From Davidsoniella eucalypti (Eukaryota > Ascomycota > Sordariomycetes > Microascales > Ceratocystidaceae), in the NCBI GenBank assembly GCA_004009845.1, contig RMBW01000121.1:19594-83593 (forward strand): a stretch of DNA of 64,000 bases. Reading direction: 5' to 3'. The position numbers and the translations under genes are program-made. Position 1 is the first letter of the stretch. The number at the start of each line of letters is the position of its first letter. Below the pieces are notes generated by a model, which was not told the origin of the DNA, ran no database searches, and saw only the letters and a list, made by a program, of their open reading frames with translations. Below are positions 11,401 to 22,684 of this stretch, piece after piece.

Positions 11401-12630
11401 GTCATGTATGACGGCCATGTGCCTGCCGAGAAGCTGAAGTATATAGAACAGGCGACGACCGCTTTCTGCCTTGCTTGTGACATATATAATTTGGTCGTTC
11501 GTGTCTTATTTTATTTGTTTTGCAGTCTCTCATTCCAAACTGCAAGAATCTGCTGTTCTCTTTGTCTTCTTTGCTGGCTTGTCCTTCTTCTTCTGTTTCC
11601 ACTGCTGGACAGTATATCTATCATTCGCTAGGGCTGGATCCTTTTCATTCTTCTTCACTACGAGCTTTTCTGAATCTATTTCCAGCGTGCCATCTGCAGC
11701 TTGTTTCGTCTAGCCAGTAACACTCCACGGACAAACCTGGGCTCGTCACCTGTGCTTAGTATTCGATCTGAAACTCTGCAACTGCACAGCGTAAGCAGGA
11801 CTGAGCGCTTTGCACTGGAGTGCGCCTGTAGACGCACTCTATTTGGCGCCCATCTGCAAGGCCGATCTCGACATATTTGGTATACAAAAAGGGACGCAAA
11901 AATCATAGTCACCCAGCTAGTCAGAGTACAATCTAGATTGTGCTCTTCCTGCCTCCTTGTCCCCTGGGGTGGCGTTGTTAGTGTCTTTTTTGTTCCCAAG
12001 CTGGTGGTTACGACTCTAGGATTGTGCATAAAACGATCAGCCATTCATTATTCAGGCACTGCTTCACATCTTGCTATATTGTTTTATTTTATCTTCGACT
12101 TCGCTACGACGCTGGCCGTCACAGTCACAGCGTTTCAGACGTTCTTTGCAGTCCGTTTTCCGTTTTTGAAGTTGTTTCCGCTGCTAGGATTGTCGTTTGT
12201 TGGTTTGTTTTGAGAACAAGAATATCTTCTTTTAGTTGTTTCCTTTTTTAAGCAGCGTCTATTTCAAGACTTTTTGGGTGGCCTGCAAAAAGGGACATCA
12301 AGTTGCAGCAGTTGCAGTATATATCACACCCGGACCGTCACCTTCTTGGATTTTCATTCTGTTTTGATTTTTGCTCCGCACCACAATTTTGGTCCAAGTC
12401 GCTTTTCTCTCCTTCTCTTTCGCTCTCTTTGTCAATATTCTTTTATCTTTCTCATGCTGTTCTGATTTGCTGCATCTGCTAGCGTTTCATTCTTGTTTGT
12501 TCTTATACTTGATATCTGAAGCCTACCAACTAGTCCTATCAGCCAACCTTGCAAGTGGCACGGAAGAAGACTCTTAGTAGACCAGACAGACTCTTGATTT
12601 TTCTCCTCCTTGACCCATTCACTCTTCACC
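11401..12630 (+). promoter_or_regulatory. Long T/CT-rich promoter and leader of the gene at 12631
   Basis: About 1.2 kb in which the plus strand is strongly rich in T and CT tracts (for example 11560-11690 and 12400-12480), typical of fungal promoters and 5' leaders of expressed genes. Small ORFs here are probably not genes. Candidate intron ends such as TTTTGCAG near 11523 suggest the leader could be spliced, but I cannot prove it. Confidence 0.4.
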
Positions 12631-15139
12631 ATGGCTGTATCCAAGCTCCGCATCTCATCGCCGCTGGAGGCTGGCCAGTCTATCTTGGACACATACAATC
12701 TGTCCCCACGCCTGTGCGAAGCGCTTGATCATGCGTCAGCTAGGCTTGCTGCCAAGAAGATCCGCGTGAAGCTCGCAGTGGCTCTGCGTGACTACCAACT
12801 GCCAACCCTAACTATCATCCCATCTCATAGCAGTGAGGCCGGCATGTATGCCTCGTCACAGCCTCCGACTCCGGGCTCACCACCGCCATCTTCAGCGACA
12901 TCTTCAACATCATCGTCTTCGCCAAGCTCAGCCACCTCATCACTCTTCCGGATTCCAGCTTTTAGCTCTGGTCTGCGGATGTGCCAGCGACTAACGGGTC
13001 GCGTCCCTTCGTCACTTCCGCTCAACACTAGCTGGAAGAGCAGCGGCAGCACAGTTGTCTCTCCAAATAGCTCGGCACCTGGTACGCCGGGAACTCCCAT
13101 GTCACCGCCCCCAATGAGCGCCTGCACAACAATGACTTATGCAACTGGGGCTAGTACCGATCATGTTAGCCCTCACGGTACCTGCACATTGGGTATCCGT
13201 CTAGTCCACACAGCCAAAGTTGACGCCAAGACAGCCCGGACGATGCATCATGTGATGAACAAGACACGAGCCAAGTTTGGCATTGGGTAAGTCCACTCTA
13301 CGTACAATAGATACACAGACTCTCCTTGCTAACCATGACCTTGACAGCTATGACATGCTTCCACAAATCGCTAGCGCTGACGCCTGCGGACTAACTGATG
13401 GCATTATTAAGCGTTCTATCAACCAAGATGAAACGTTGTACAAGTCGGATGCCTTGACACTGATCTCCTTTGACCGTTGCTATACTTTCAAGAGCGCGCT
13501 GTCTAGCTACTCACGTACCGGCTCTTCAATACGCCTGGAAGACGCTGTCGATGAGCTGCGCCGCCTCTATCTGGCCAATAACAGTCGCAAGATCTCACGC
13601 TCCGAGATTGTGCGCTCATATGACTGGCTAAGCGTTACCGAATCTGCTCTGTGCGATGTTGATCTCATGTATCGCCGCGCCTATGGTGGTGCCGAGGGCT
13701 TTGGTGCTATCGAGGGCCTATCTTTAAATAAGACAAAGCCCACTGGAAATGGGAATACTGCAGCCATTGCTACAACCTTTACCAGCACCAATAGTGGCCT
13801 AGCATCCTTTGAGAATCGCTTTGGCCGCCTAGACTTGGAGGAGAAGATGTACTCTTGGTGCGCGGCCGAGAATACCCTGGAGAGTAAATCTGCGAACGGA
13901 CGCATGTCGCCCGACACATTATCCTGGACCGAGAGTGATACTGACTCTGATTTTGATCTACCTTCATGGGAGGACAAAGACGACGTTTTCCGCCTAGCAA
14001 GCCCAACTCCAGCATCACTCAAGCGCAACTCAACTCCACGAGCGCTAAGTCTGCCTATTCGGCGAGATTCAACTACGCCGCGCGCTACTATCTTGCAGCA
14101 AACTACACGTAGATCTACACCGGTCCCTACTATCGCCGTAGCTGCGACGGCCACTGTGGCGCCTATTCCGCGCCGAAACGTGGCTACTACTGCTACAGGT
14201 GTGCCTGTAATCAGTATCCCCGTGCGACCGCCTAGCACCACACCACCGCCAGCTCCAACATGCGAACGCCCACCGGTGACGATTTTCTCGCGCACACCAC
14301 CACCGCGTAGCATGGCACATTCGCTACCAAAGCTCATCATCCCATCACCCTCGGGCGCGCCAGTCCATCGCGTAAGTTCTGCGGGTGCCGAGACAACTGC
14401 GTTGCCACTGGTACAACTGCCGCAGTTAACACAGCAGACTAGTTTTGCAGGCATGTCCGCTACAGCCGGCCTTGGAGCTACTATTGGTGATTCGTTCATG
14501 GAGGGCCGGGGACCGGAATCGTCTGCTGTACCCTTACTGCCAGAGAAGAAGTTTGGCCGCAAGGCAACGACGTTGGTGGCACATTCGCTCGATATTGTAG
14601 AGACGCCGTGTACAGCACATCCATTGTACGGCACTGACACTCGAACGGTATTTCCATCACTAGCAGCAGCAACAGCAGCTGCCGCTGCATCGTTGGCAGC
14701 ACCACGGCCACCATCTTCTGACGCCATGTCGCCGACGTCTGCAATAGCCGAGAAGTTCTACCGCATGCAAGGGCCTGTTCCCCCTGCTGTCCCAGCAAAC
14801 AACTCATTGGCTGTTCTTGGGAGCTATAAGAACAATAGCACGAACAGTCTCGCTGTTCCCGTCGCTGATTCCACTCCGATCACGGCTACTTCCATGTTTT
14901 ATCATGGGAATATTCCATTCCAATGGCATCATCCCAACCCGTCCATCGCGCAACTTCTGAGTCCCGTTGATATGCGTGCCTCTGTGTATTCGGGGCCACA
15001 TCTCGGTCCTCGAACACCGAATGGCGCTGACGATATCTCGCCGGTCACTCGCGGTGAATGGAGCTCGTTCTGTGCAGGATCAAAGTACATGAATGTACGC
15101 ACAGTTGCGGTAACGACATGCCAAGAATACAGCATGTAG
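12631..15139 (+). CDS. Unrecognised Ser/Thr/Pro-rich protein, 815 aa
   Basis: I do not recognise the family. The start ATG at 12631 sits in a good context (CACCATGG). Two exons, 12631-13286 and 13348-15139, join in phase (GG|C TAT) across a 61-bp intron with branch GCTAACC and acceptor GACAG. Residues 1-60 look folded and helical (LSPRLCEALDHASARLAAKKIRV). Residues about 60-150 are Ser/Pro/Thr-rich. A conserved-looking block at about 165-350 includes the junction and spans SADACGLTDGIIKRSINQDE to YDWLSVTESALCDVDLMYRRAYGG. The C-terminal half is long low-complexity Pro/Thr/Ala with an alanine run. The mix of one globular block and disordered tails suggests a regulatory protein, but there is no DNA-binding or catalytic motif I can name. 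Confidence 0.75.
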
Positions 15140-15637
15140 TTCTCGAGCCTTTTTACCTCCTATTTTCCTATGTCTACTTTCATCTTCTCCATCATCTTCT
15201 CACCTCTATCATTTCCTAGATCGACTTTCTTTTCTTTCGATATCGTACCAAGAAACCAGCGCAAGATTGAAATTTGGTGACTTGCAAAGTTCCGATTAAA
15301 AAATTAAAAATATTTGACGTTTAGGGGGTTTGTTGCTATGGCTTTGCATTTTGTCTTTCTATCCTGTTCATTTCCGGGGCTTTTGTTATTGCAAAACTCT
15401 ATGGTTGATAGTGTTCTCACAGCTACGTATATTCAGTATCTTAGCAGCTTTGTTTTGTTTACTTTGTTATTTATGTTCTTATTTAATCCAGATATCCAAT
15501 TTGCTTATTGTAATTTCTTTCCACTCGTAAAAAAAGTCTATATGCAACAGTAATAATATCATACAAAAAGAAGAAGAAAAAGAAAACGCCTTAAACGCCT
15601 TTCAAAGTGATTATTGGCATTCCATGTTTTCCTGAAT
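15140..15637. other. Convergent 3' region
   Basis: T-rich sequence between two convergent genes. It must hold both 3' ends. An AAATTAAAAATA stretch near 15300 is a plausible processing signal. No gene is seen. Confidence 0.5.
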
Positions 15638-16837
15638 CTACCAGCCATAGCGTCCGCCGGCTTCTCTACGTTTATTTTTGCCCGCGGCAAAACTCTCCTC
15701 CAAAGCTTCTCTTTGGTTCTGTACCTGACTAACCAGCTGCCGCAGACTATGTTTGCCGGGTTGGATAGCACGTAGAGGATTGTGAATCTGTTCTTCTCCA
15801 CGAGCCCTGATTTCTTCGTTGTGTGCGTATTCCGTGTCCATGTTGAAGTTGACCAACTTCGCGCTAGAAAAGTCAGCAGCGTTACGACCACGGCCAAAGA
15901 GTTCACGGCGAGCAGCAGCAGAAAGGTTCATGCCGTCGGCAATAGATGCGAGATCCTGTGGTTCGGCAGTGGAAGACGGTTGTTGTTCCTGTTGGTAGGA
16001 AGAAGAGATGTCGGATATTGGCAGCGCAGCTGTTGGATATGACGGCGTATTGGGTTCGAACATTGGGACATAAGCACTCGAAGAAGATGCTGTTGCGTTG
16101 ATGGCACCGTGTGACGTCTGTGAGGCATCTGCGAACGAGAACAGCGAGACCTTTTGCGCCGGTGTTTCTTCTGTGGGTGCTACTGAAGTCGCTGGCGTAG
16201 TCTGTTGTACGGGCTTGATCGACGACATCGAAACGGAGGGTATCGTCTTAGCGGGCATTGTCGCTGTTGTTGCGGGTTTCTTCTTCTTGGTCTGTTTGCG
16301 CGTCACCGAAAGAGGCCTAAACATCAACGGCTTTCCGACAAACATGACCTCTTCGGGCGCCTTTGCGCCCTCTGGGATCTCCGGGCCCATGTTATCGGCG
16401 CCGCTACCATCTAGACTGCCATCATCCTCCGCAAGACGGCTCCATGCCGGCGCCGAGCCCGTCTTGAGATTAACGCCGACGCGGGGCGGTTGTCCGTCTG
16501 ATTGGCCGCTGGCACCATCGTCTTTGCCTGTACATGGTTTGGCAGTTCGTGTGGCCGCGACTCGGCCCTTGGGCGCCGGGAGAAACGAGTTGAAACCGCT
16601 GAATTTGCCGCCTTTTTCGCCAACGCGCGCTCGTTTTGCTGGTGGCTGTTCGGGCGCATTCGGTGTGGACGATGCTGATGGAAGAGACACTTGGATTTTG
16701 CCGCCGGAGATGAGTTTCTGGAATGGCTTCTTATTGTTGTTGTTGGTGGTCGTGGTTGACTTGGGCTTTGTCGTGGTCGGAGGAGGCGACGGCGCGTCGT
16801 CTTCAGAGCCTGAAGAATCGTAGTCAACAAGACCCAT
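15638..16837 (-). CDS. PRCC-family (mitotic checkpoint/splicing-associated) nuclear protein
   Basis: A single-exon 399-aa protein beginning MGLVDYDSSGSEDD, the typical acidic start of PRCC-family proteins, and ending in the conserved C-terminal block. Key parts of that block are FSSAKLVNFNMDTEYAHNEE (about 320-340), NPLRAIQPGKHSLRQLVSQV (about 350-370) and a basic end GGRYGW. The middle is proline, serine and threonine-rich with basic patches (KQTKKKKP). Human PRCC is a nuclear proline-rich protein linked to the MAD2B checkpoint and to splicing complexes; the fungal function is inferred by family only. It is followed closely on the same strand by TTI1 upstream at 17141-20592, with about 300 bp between them. 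Confidence 0.85.
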   Translation of the reverse strand: MGLVDYDSSGSEDDAPSPPPTTTKPKSTTTTNNNNKKPFQKLISGGKIQVSLPSASSTPNAPEQPPAKRARVGEKGGKFSGFNSFLPAPKGRVAATRTAKPCTGKDDGASGQSDGQPPRVGVNLKTGSAPAWSRLAEDDGSLDGSGADNMGPEIPEGAKAPEEVMFVGKPLMFRPLSVTRKQTKKKKPATTATMPAKTIPSVSMSSIKPVQQTTPATSVAPTEETPAQKVSLFSFADASQTSHGAINATASSSSAYVPMFEPNTPSYPTAALPISDISSSYQQEQQPSSTAEPQDLASIADGMNLSAAARRELFGRGRNAADFSSAKLVNFNMDTEYAHNEEIRARGEEQIHNPLRAIQPGKHSLRQLVSQVQNQREALEESFAAGKNKRREAGGRYGW

Positions 16838-17140
16838 AATGACAGGTTGTCAAATCGATGGCGAAGGAAATAATAATTTCGATGTTATTCACTCGGAAAT
16901 TCAACTTTAGGCGTCTTAGATTCGCATGGCTTTCGGGCGAATGCATGTGAAATAATAGCTTGGAACATAATTATTTGCGACACAGGCGCATCTTAGGCTG
17001 TCAGCTGTAGTCAGCTGGCAGCACACTGCCACGCCTTTGATCATCAGAGTACAGTACATCTACATAGAGGAAACCAGATATCACGATAGCTAAGGCTAGA
17101 AATTATTGAATGCTATCGTAGTCTATATGTCTTTGTTCTA
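16838..17140. other. Short spacer between TTI1 3' end and PRCC-family start
   Basis: About 300 bp that must hold the 3' end of TTI1 and the promoter of the PRCC-family gene, both on the minus strand. AT-rich, with no further gene. Confidence 0.5.
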
Positions 17141-20100
17141 TCATACAAGCTGGACAAACTCAAAGCCCTCAACCTGAGGCGAAACTAGTGTTTCTGGTGC
17201 AAACTCTCCGCTTCTATACATTGTCAGCCAAACGGCGTCAGGGTTTATAGTCTCGAAAGCTTCTCGAATCTCATCGTCGTGAAGATGATCGCCAAGTAGC
17301 TCTAAAATATCATCAAACATCTCGTCTTCCAGGCGGATATGACGAAGCATAGACACGAGCAATTTGATCGTGGCCTCCCAGACTTTAATTGCCTGGGCAT
17401 GCTTGCCAAGACTACTAGTAAGGACGGTGCTGTTTAATGGTGTTTCCTCTGCTCGATGGACGATCCGCCCGTCGCTACCTGGGATTAAGATAGTGATGGC
17501 AGCAGAGTCGCTTCTTACTTCTCTTCCTCCAGATCTGATCATCTTTCTAGTCTCACTAGATCGGGCTTCATTCTTAACCGTTTTCATCCACGCAAAGAGC
17601 CTATGATCCCATTCAGTCTTGAACCGTGAAGACATGAAGTCTCCGGCAGCTAAACACAGTGCCGAAAGTGTCTCGCACGCAGAAATTGTGATGTATGGCT
17701 CAGAATCGAATAGCCGCTGAATAATCACTGGCCATACGGTGTTAACCAGCGGCAGGAACGCTGTCGTATCAGGTGCAAGTGCTGGTGATACAGTGGATAA
17801 CAATGAAAGAAGAGATTTCCTTAGTGTGGGCGTCGGTGAAGTGAGGTAATGTTGTGTTAATTGGGCGATCTTGCTGAGTATGGCATATGTTGGCGTAGGC
17901 GGTGGCTTTTCCGGCTCTGTTGGCTGCGCAGGGTCTTGTTCGTTCTCGTCTTCCTCTCCGAGAATCCTTGGTTCTTCTTCGCCGAGCTCTTCTTTTGCCT
18001 TTTGCTCATCTTGTTCGTCAAATATCTCCTGGACGCGGCTATTCTGTCTGATGTCGGACGCTTTCCAGGGCTTCTTTGGGTGTGGCAGGAATCTTTGCTT
18101 GTCCGCCTCTTCGTCCTCCCGTTGTCGTTCAAGTCTTCTTTGTTCTCTCTCGTTCAGTTCTGCGATGACCTCCTCTATATTCAGCCAATTCTTTGGTGTT
18201 TTGGTGTTTTCTACTGGCATGTCTTCGGTTTGCCGACCTTCTACAAGAAGCTTGTCCGACTTGACGCCTTGGTCGACGACTTCGTTGAGAACGCTGAACA
18301 ACCCCTCAACAAAGGTTGGATATCCGTGATAATTATCCAAGGCTGAGAATATTGAAGTCACGACATCATCTAGAAATGGGACAAGTCGTGGGCCCGCTAG
18401 CTTAATAACCATTTGTAGGACTTTGTTTGTGGCTGGCGTGATGTTAAGTGTGTTGAGTCGGAGTGATATTGAGTTGACCATATAATCCGCATTGTCGATT
18501 ATGAGCTCAGAGACACTCGAGTAACCACATGACAATGCGATACTATTCAAACCAACGATTGCGTGATGACGCAGTTGCACATTATCAGATCCCAAAAATG
18601 ATGTGACGGGGAAAAGGACATCGATTAGCTCGGGCTTGAAAGCTTCCTTTGAGCGTGATGCTGCGTAAGAAACAGTTTCAATGGCCAAAGCCTGCACCTT
18701 CCAGTCTGTGTCTTGAGTTTCAGTCTGTGTCTCTAGTACAGAAATCGAAAATGCATATAAATCGATGAAGGCGTCGTCAATTTCGTCAGGTCCGTCCGTG
18801 AATGTCAAGAAATCCTCGATGTCGGCATTTCTCTCAAGAGCAGCTTTCAGTAATTGAAATGATAGCCAGTACGCAGAAGTCTGACTATCGCCAAGTGCCA
18901 TTTGCATATAGTCCATCATATCTGTGGCAAGTATAGCGAGCTGGTTGGAAGATCCCAGAGACTTTATCAGACTAAGCATCTCTTTGCGAGTTTCTACTTG
19001 ACTTTGATGCGCCATCAACACCGGCCTGAACGTTGTCAATGCTGTTTCACTAGGTGAAAGTTCCCTGCTACCCGAGAGAAGTTCCATAGTTTCAATCTCG
19101 TCTACGACCTTTGGCGTTTTGTCGTTTACTATGAGCTGAACCATGCTATCTCTGAGCGCTACAGAGACTGCGTCGTTCAGAGTCGAAGACGAAAAGTTCA
19201 TCTTTGAAGAAAGCCGCAAGCCTCGTTGGAGATTTCCAATGGCTCGTTGCTTAATTCTTTCGTCTGCAGATTGCAAGATGCGAGGAAGACTTGTAACCCA
19301 ACTATAAATTGCCGTTTTTATCGAGTCGCCAAGTTCGGGATACACCATTGTAAGATCTAGGAGACTTGTCGTCATAAAGTCATCTTCGAGTTTTTCATCA
19401 GATAGAGCCATGGCGGCTTCTACGAGCAAAGGTGCGCAGTTCTCGAGAGACCGGTGGCATTCGTCCAACAATGCAATACAGAAACGCTCGAGGACTGATC
19501 TGACATCCTCTTCATCGCTTTTTGCCAGCATGAGTACTGTAGCAAGAGCCATTCGTATCTGGCTAGACGTTGCCTTCAGCCATGCTGGTGTCCAGACTCT
19601 GCCTTCATCCTCATCTTGCTGTTTCGCTTGCTCAACTTCCAGGCTCGGCTCTTTGGTTGTCGTGATGTTTTTGCAGTCGATGGATTGTTTTGAGACCATA
19701 TCCATCTTTTGTAAGATAGCCCGCGTTTGGAGGTCTCCAAGCACACGAATGATGATGCTCTGGAGTGTTGTGATCGCACTAACGAGGACCTTTTTTTTCT
19801 CTCGAGCAGGTGTTGATAGGACTTTTGTCAATGATGAGACGGTACCGGGAATGAAAGATGCCAAAGCTTCGTTATCTCTGATTGAGGCAAAGAACGACTT
19901 GAGTGTCTTCATAGCTTCCATCTGGATTTCTGGTGTTATACCATCCGATATGCAGTCTAGCAGTACTGTGATAGCGTGGCCAAGCGTAGGAATTCCACCA
20001 GCATCTACTAGAGCGGCTGAAGCTTCGAGTGACCTGCCAGCAGCTGTTATCAAGTGGTTCAATGCCGTCAAGCTCTCAAGTACGGCTTCTTCTGATGCTT

Positions 20101-20592
20101 TCCGTACGCTAGGCTGAGACGGGACTCCGCCAATGATAAAGATCAAAAATAAAAGAAGCTGATGCACCAGCTTTGGCTCGGTATTGGCCTTCCAACCATG
20201 GAAGATTAAGATGCTTAGGCATCTCAACGTGAGCTCTATCAACGTAGACGGGTGCTGTTCCTGGTTCTTGAAGATGAAGGCAAGCGGGAAGAAGATGTAA
20301 TCAGCAAGATTCTTGTCGAAGACCGTAGAATCGCGCAAGACCTGTGCGCGCATATGAGCAAGAAGCTCTTGCACTAAGGTGGTCAAGAACTTGGAATCGA
20401 CGGCGCTCTGGGTCGATTTTGATGCCGTCTTGCTAATTGAAATACAGCATGGCTTGATCTATAGTATCTCTATCAGACATTTGTAAAAAATAAAAATAAA
20501 ATACTCAATGCTCAAGCTCGTCTTACCTGCTGGAAAAACTCGGTTCGTGCAAGATTCGCCGCATTCGAGCGAGGTTGTGCCTGAGAGGTCAT
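17141..20592 (-). CDS. TTI1: TTI1, TEL2-interacting protein of the TTT complex
   Basis: TTI1 is a HEAT-repeat scaffold that, with TEL2 and TTI2, acts as a co-chaperone for folding and stability of PIKK kinases (TOR, ATM/ATR-type). I place the start at 20592: exon 1 20527-20592 (MTSQAQPRS..FFQQ), intron 20459-20526, exon 2 17141-20458, giving 1127 aa. Without exon 1 the frame would start at MTTLVQELL and lose the conserved N-terminal helix (FFQQIKPCCISIS). Alpha-helical repeats run through the whole protein. An acidic and Glu/Gln/Lys-rich linker at about residues 770-850 (EEEPRILGEEDENEQDPAQP) precedes the C-terminal HEAT block, as in other fungal TTI1. It is transcribed divergently from the DUF1749 gene. 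Confidence 0.85.
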
Positions 20593-21112
20593 GATACTAT
20601 TGGAGGAATATTCGGTATTCTGCCTATTTTTCGGGGGCAAGATTCAGTTTCAAGAGAGTTATTGAGAAATTAGACGCTCTGTTATGCGCTCTTCGATGAT
20701 ATACTTGATGAATTCCCTGTATTTACTTTCTTTTCATTCGCCAGATTTCCATCATCGTTCAGAATCTCAGACTTTGTCTATTTAGTGGATTATGTAATCG
20801 TTTGTCGGAACTTGCCTAACTGAACGAACCCATTGAGGAGATTATGGATAATTCATTCAGTTATTATTTCTATTATAAGCTCTATCTTGTTCATCACGTT
20901 ATCGCTCTATCGCCCTATCATATATTACGTTTCTTACTAACTATATCACTTTATATCTCCTTTCTAAGCTCTCGGGACTCAGTTATCGCCCTTCGAGCCC
21001 GATCACCTACCCCACCATAGCTAAGCTCATAGCTATGAAAGCTCCATTTCCACCTTGATAAAAAATGATTTGATTTAAAAAAAAAAAAGCCAAGCTTAAC
21101 TTTAACACCAAA
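20593..21112. promoter_or_regulatory. Divergent promoter between TTI1 and the DUF1749 hydrolase
   Basis: 520 bp separate the two start codons. Contains T-rich stretches, a poly-A run just before the plus-strand gene (about 21077-21088) and a TTGATAA GATA-type core near 21056. No gene fits here. Confidence 0.5.
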
Positions 21113-22170
21113 ATGGCACCTTTCGCAGCAATCGTCCATCCATTCCAATCCAATGTCGTCAATTCGTGCGCCTATGAATCTGGTATTCCAAATGCTAAGA
21201 ATGCATTGATCGTAGTCGGAGGTCTCGGCGATGGTCCGCATAGCATCGACGCCTTTCGTAACATCTCCATAGCTCTCGAAAGCTTGCCTGAGCTTGGATA
21301 TTCGGTATTTGAGATCCGCATGGCAAGTTCCTTCGATCAGTTTGGCCATTCAAGTATACACCAAGATGTGGACCATATCTCTGCATTAGCCGAGTATCTT
21401 CGCAGTATTGGCAAAGAGAAGATTGTGCTGCTTGGCCATTCAACTGGCTGTCAGGTACTTTACCCCTTGCAATCAGTTTGCTGCATCAACCTCTGTTCAA
21501 TGTACGCATCTCACTAATACAACTATGCTTGTATACAGGACTTGATCCAGTACAATAAGCGGAACGACTATGTGACTCCAGTCGATGGCTTCATTCTCCA
21601 AGGGCCTGTCTCAGACCGCGAAGCGTTTCGCCATATCATCGTCGCCCCCCGCGAAATTCCTGACCTCGAAGAAGGCATAGCCCATGCCCAGAGGAAAGTC
21701 TCCGATGGCTATCCGGGGGACTGGATGCCGAAAGACATGGTCCCTATAGCCCTACGCGACATACCTTTCACCGCCTATAGGTTTCTATCACTCATAGGTC
21801 CAGGGTAAGTTGTATACCCTTTTCCGCGGTTCATGTAATAGAGTACACGCCGAAAGCACATAGCTAATCATCTTCATGTGGTATATTCAGTGGCGATGAA
21901 GACTTCTTTTCCTCGGATTTGACGCCAGACGAGTACACGGCAATTTGGAAAAGCTTGGTCAAGCCAACTCTAGTTCTTCATAGCGGCAATGACGAATATA
22001 TCCCAGATTTCGTCGACAAGGAAGAACTGATCCAGAACTGGCAAGTAGTCGGTCCCTTGATCAGCCCATTGTCGGGTATTATCCCCGGTGCTAATCACAA
22101 AGTGTCCGAGGCAGAGCCACAAAAGTGGTATATCAACCGTGTCGTTGAATTCCTCAAATCTTTGCAGTAG
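21113..22170 (+). CDS. DUF1749 alpha/beta hydrolase, SidJ (siderophore hydrolase)-like
   Basis: An alpha/beta hydrolase of about 295 aa from three exons: 21113-21454, 21539-21804 and 21891-22170. Phases fit (GCQ|DLIQ and GP G|GDED). Visible motifs are the strand before the nucleophile and the nucleophile elbow LLGHSTGCQ (about 107-115), with Ser in GHSTG, the late acidic strand LVLHSGNDEYIPD, and the His region PGANHKVSE near the C-terminus, which together make a Ser-Asp-His triad. DUF1749 includes the Aspergillus siderophore hydrolase SidJ, which frees iron from intracellular siderophore products; that function is inferred here. A siderophore-type MFS transporter lies 25 kb away, too far to count as clustered. 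Confidence 0.85.
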
Positions 22171-22414
22171 TGTATATAGACATCATATGTATATTTGCTG
22201 TTCCCCCATGGTTAACTGTTCGCCAATTCTAACATACTCGAACTTTGGCGATTCTTACAATAACCCTGTTGCCGGGCACCTCGCTCGGGGTTTGAAGTAT
22301 CGAAGCAGAAACTATTAAACGTTACTGTATAGCCAAAATAAATACCCACATAAGTACATCTGACTGTTCATTTATCCAACTTGAATTCTCTGATAACTTC
22401 ATATCTTCAACAAG
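22171..22414. other. Spacer between DUF1749 gene and zinc-ribbon gene
   Basis: Short AT-rich interval. It has an ATG at about 22208, but that ATG has no supported splice link to the downstream zinc-ribbon frame. Confidence 0.4.
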
Positions 22415-22684
22415 TGTTTTCCCGCGACTTGTCCCGATTGTGGTAAGTTGACCACCCCGCTCTTACATAACCCTATATACATATACTAACCCTTGGCATT
22501 AGCTAAATCTTCTTGGCGTGGATGTGGAAGACACGTTCCAGAGGTTTTGATGGGTATTCGAGAGAAAGACTGGTGCATCTGTGAAACGCGTGTTCAAATT
22601 GGCAGCATTAGTTACCCTTCTAGAGCTCGCATTCAAATTCCTGTCTCATTGTTCTTCAAAGGGCTTTTTGGAAGTAAGTCTTAG
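22415..22684 (+). pseudogene. Small zinc-ribbon-like protein, start codon not visible
   Basis: Exon 22415-22442 (CFPATCPDC), intron 22443-22502 (GTAAGT, branch ACTAAC, acceptor TTAG), exon 22503-22684. The product reads CFPATCPDC|AKSSWRGCGRHVPEVL, then EKDWCICETRVQ. This is the small eukaryotic protein family with a CPxC, a WxGCGxH and a C-x-C near the end, about 70-90 aa, function unknown. Family members normally start with Met just before CFPATC, but here that codon is AAG (22412-22414). The frame upstream hits TAA at 22394 with no ATG. Either the start is lost, a short upstream exon exists, or there is a sequencing error. The conserved splice sites suggest recent loss. Confidence 0.6.
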
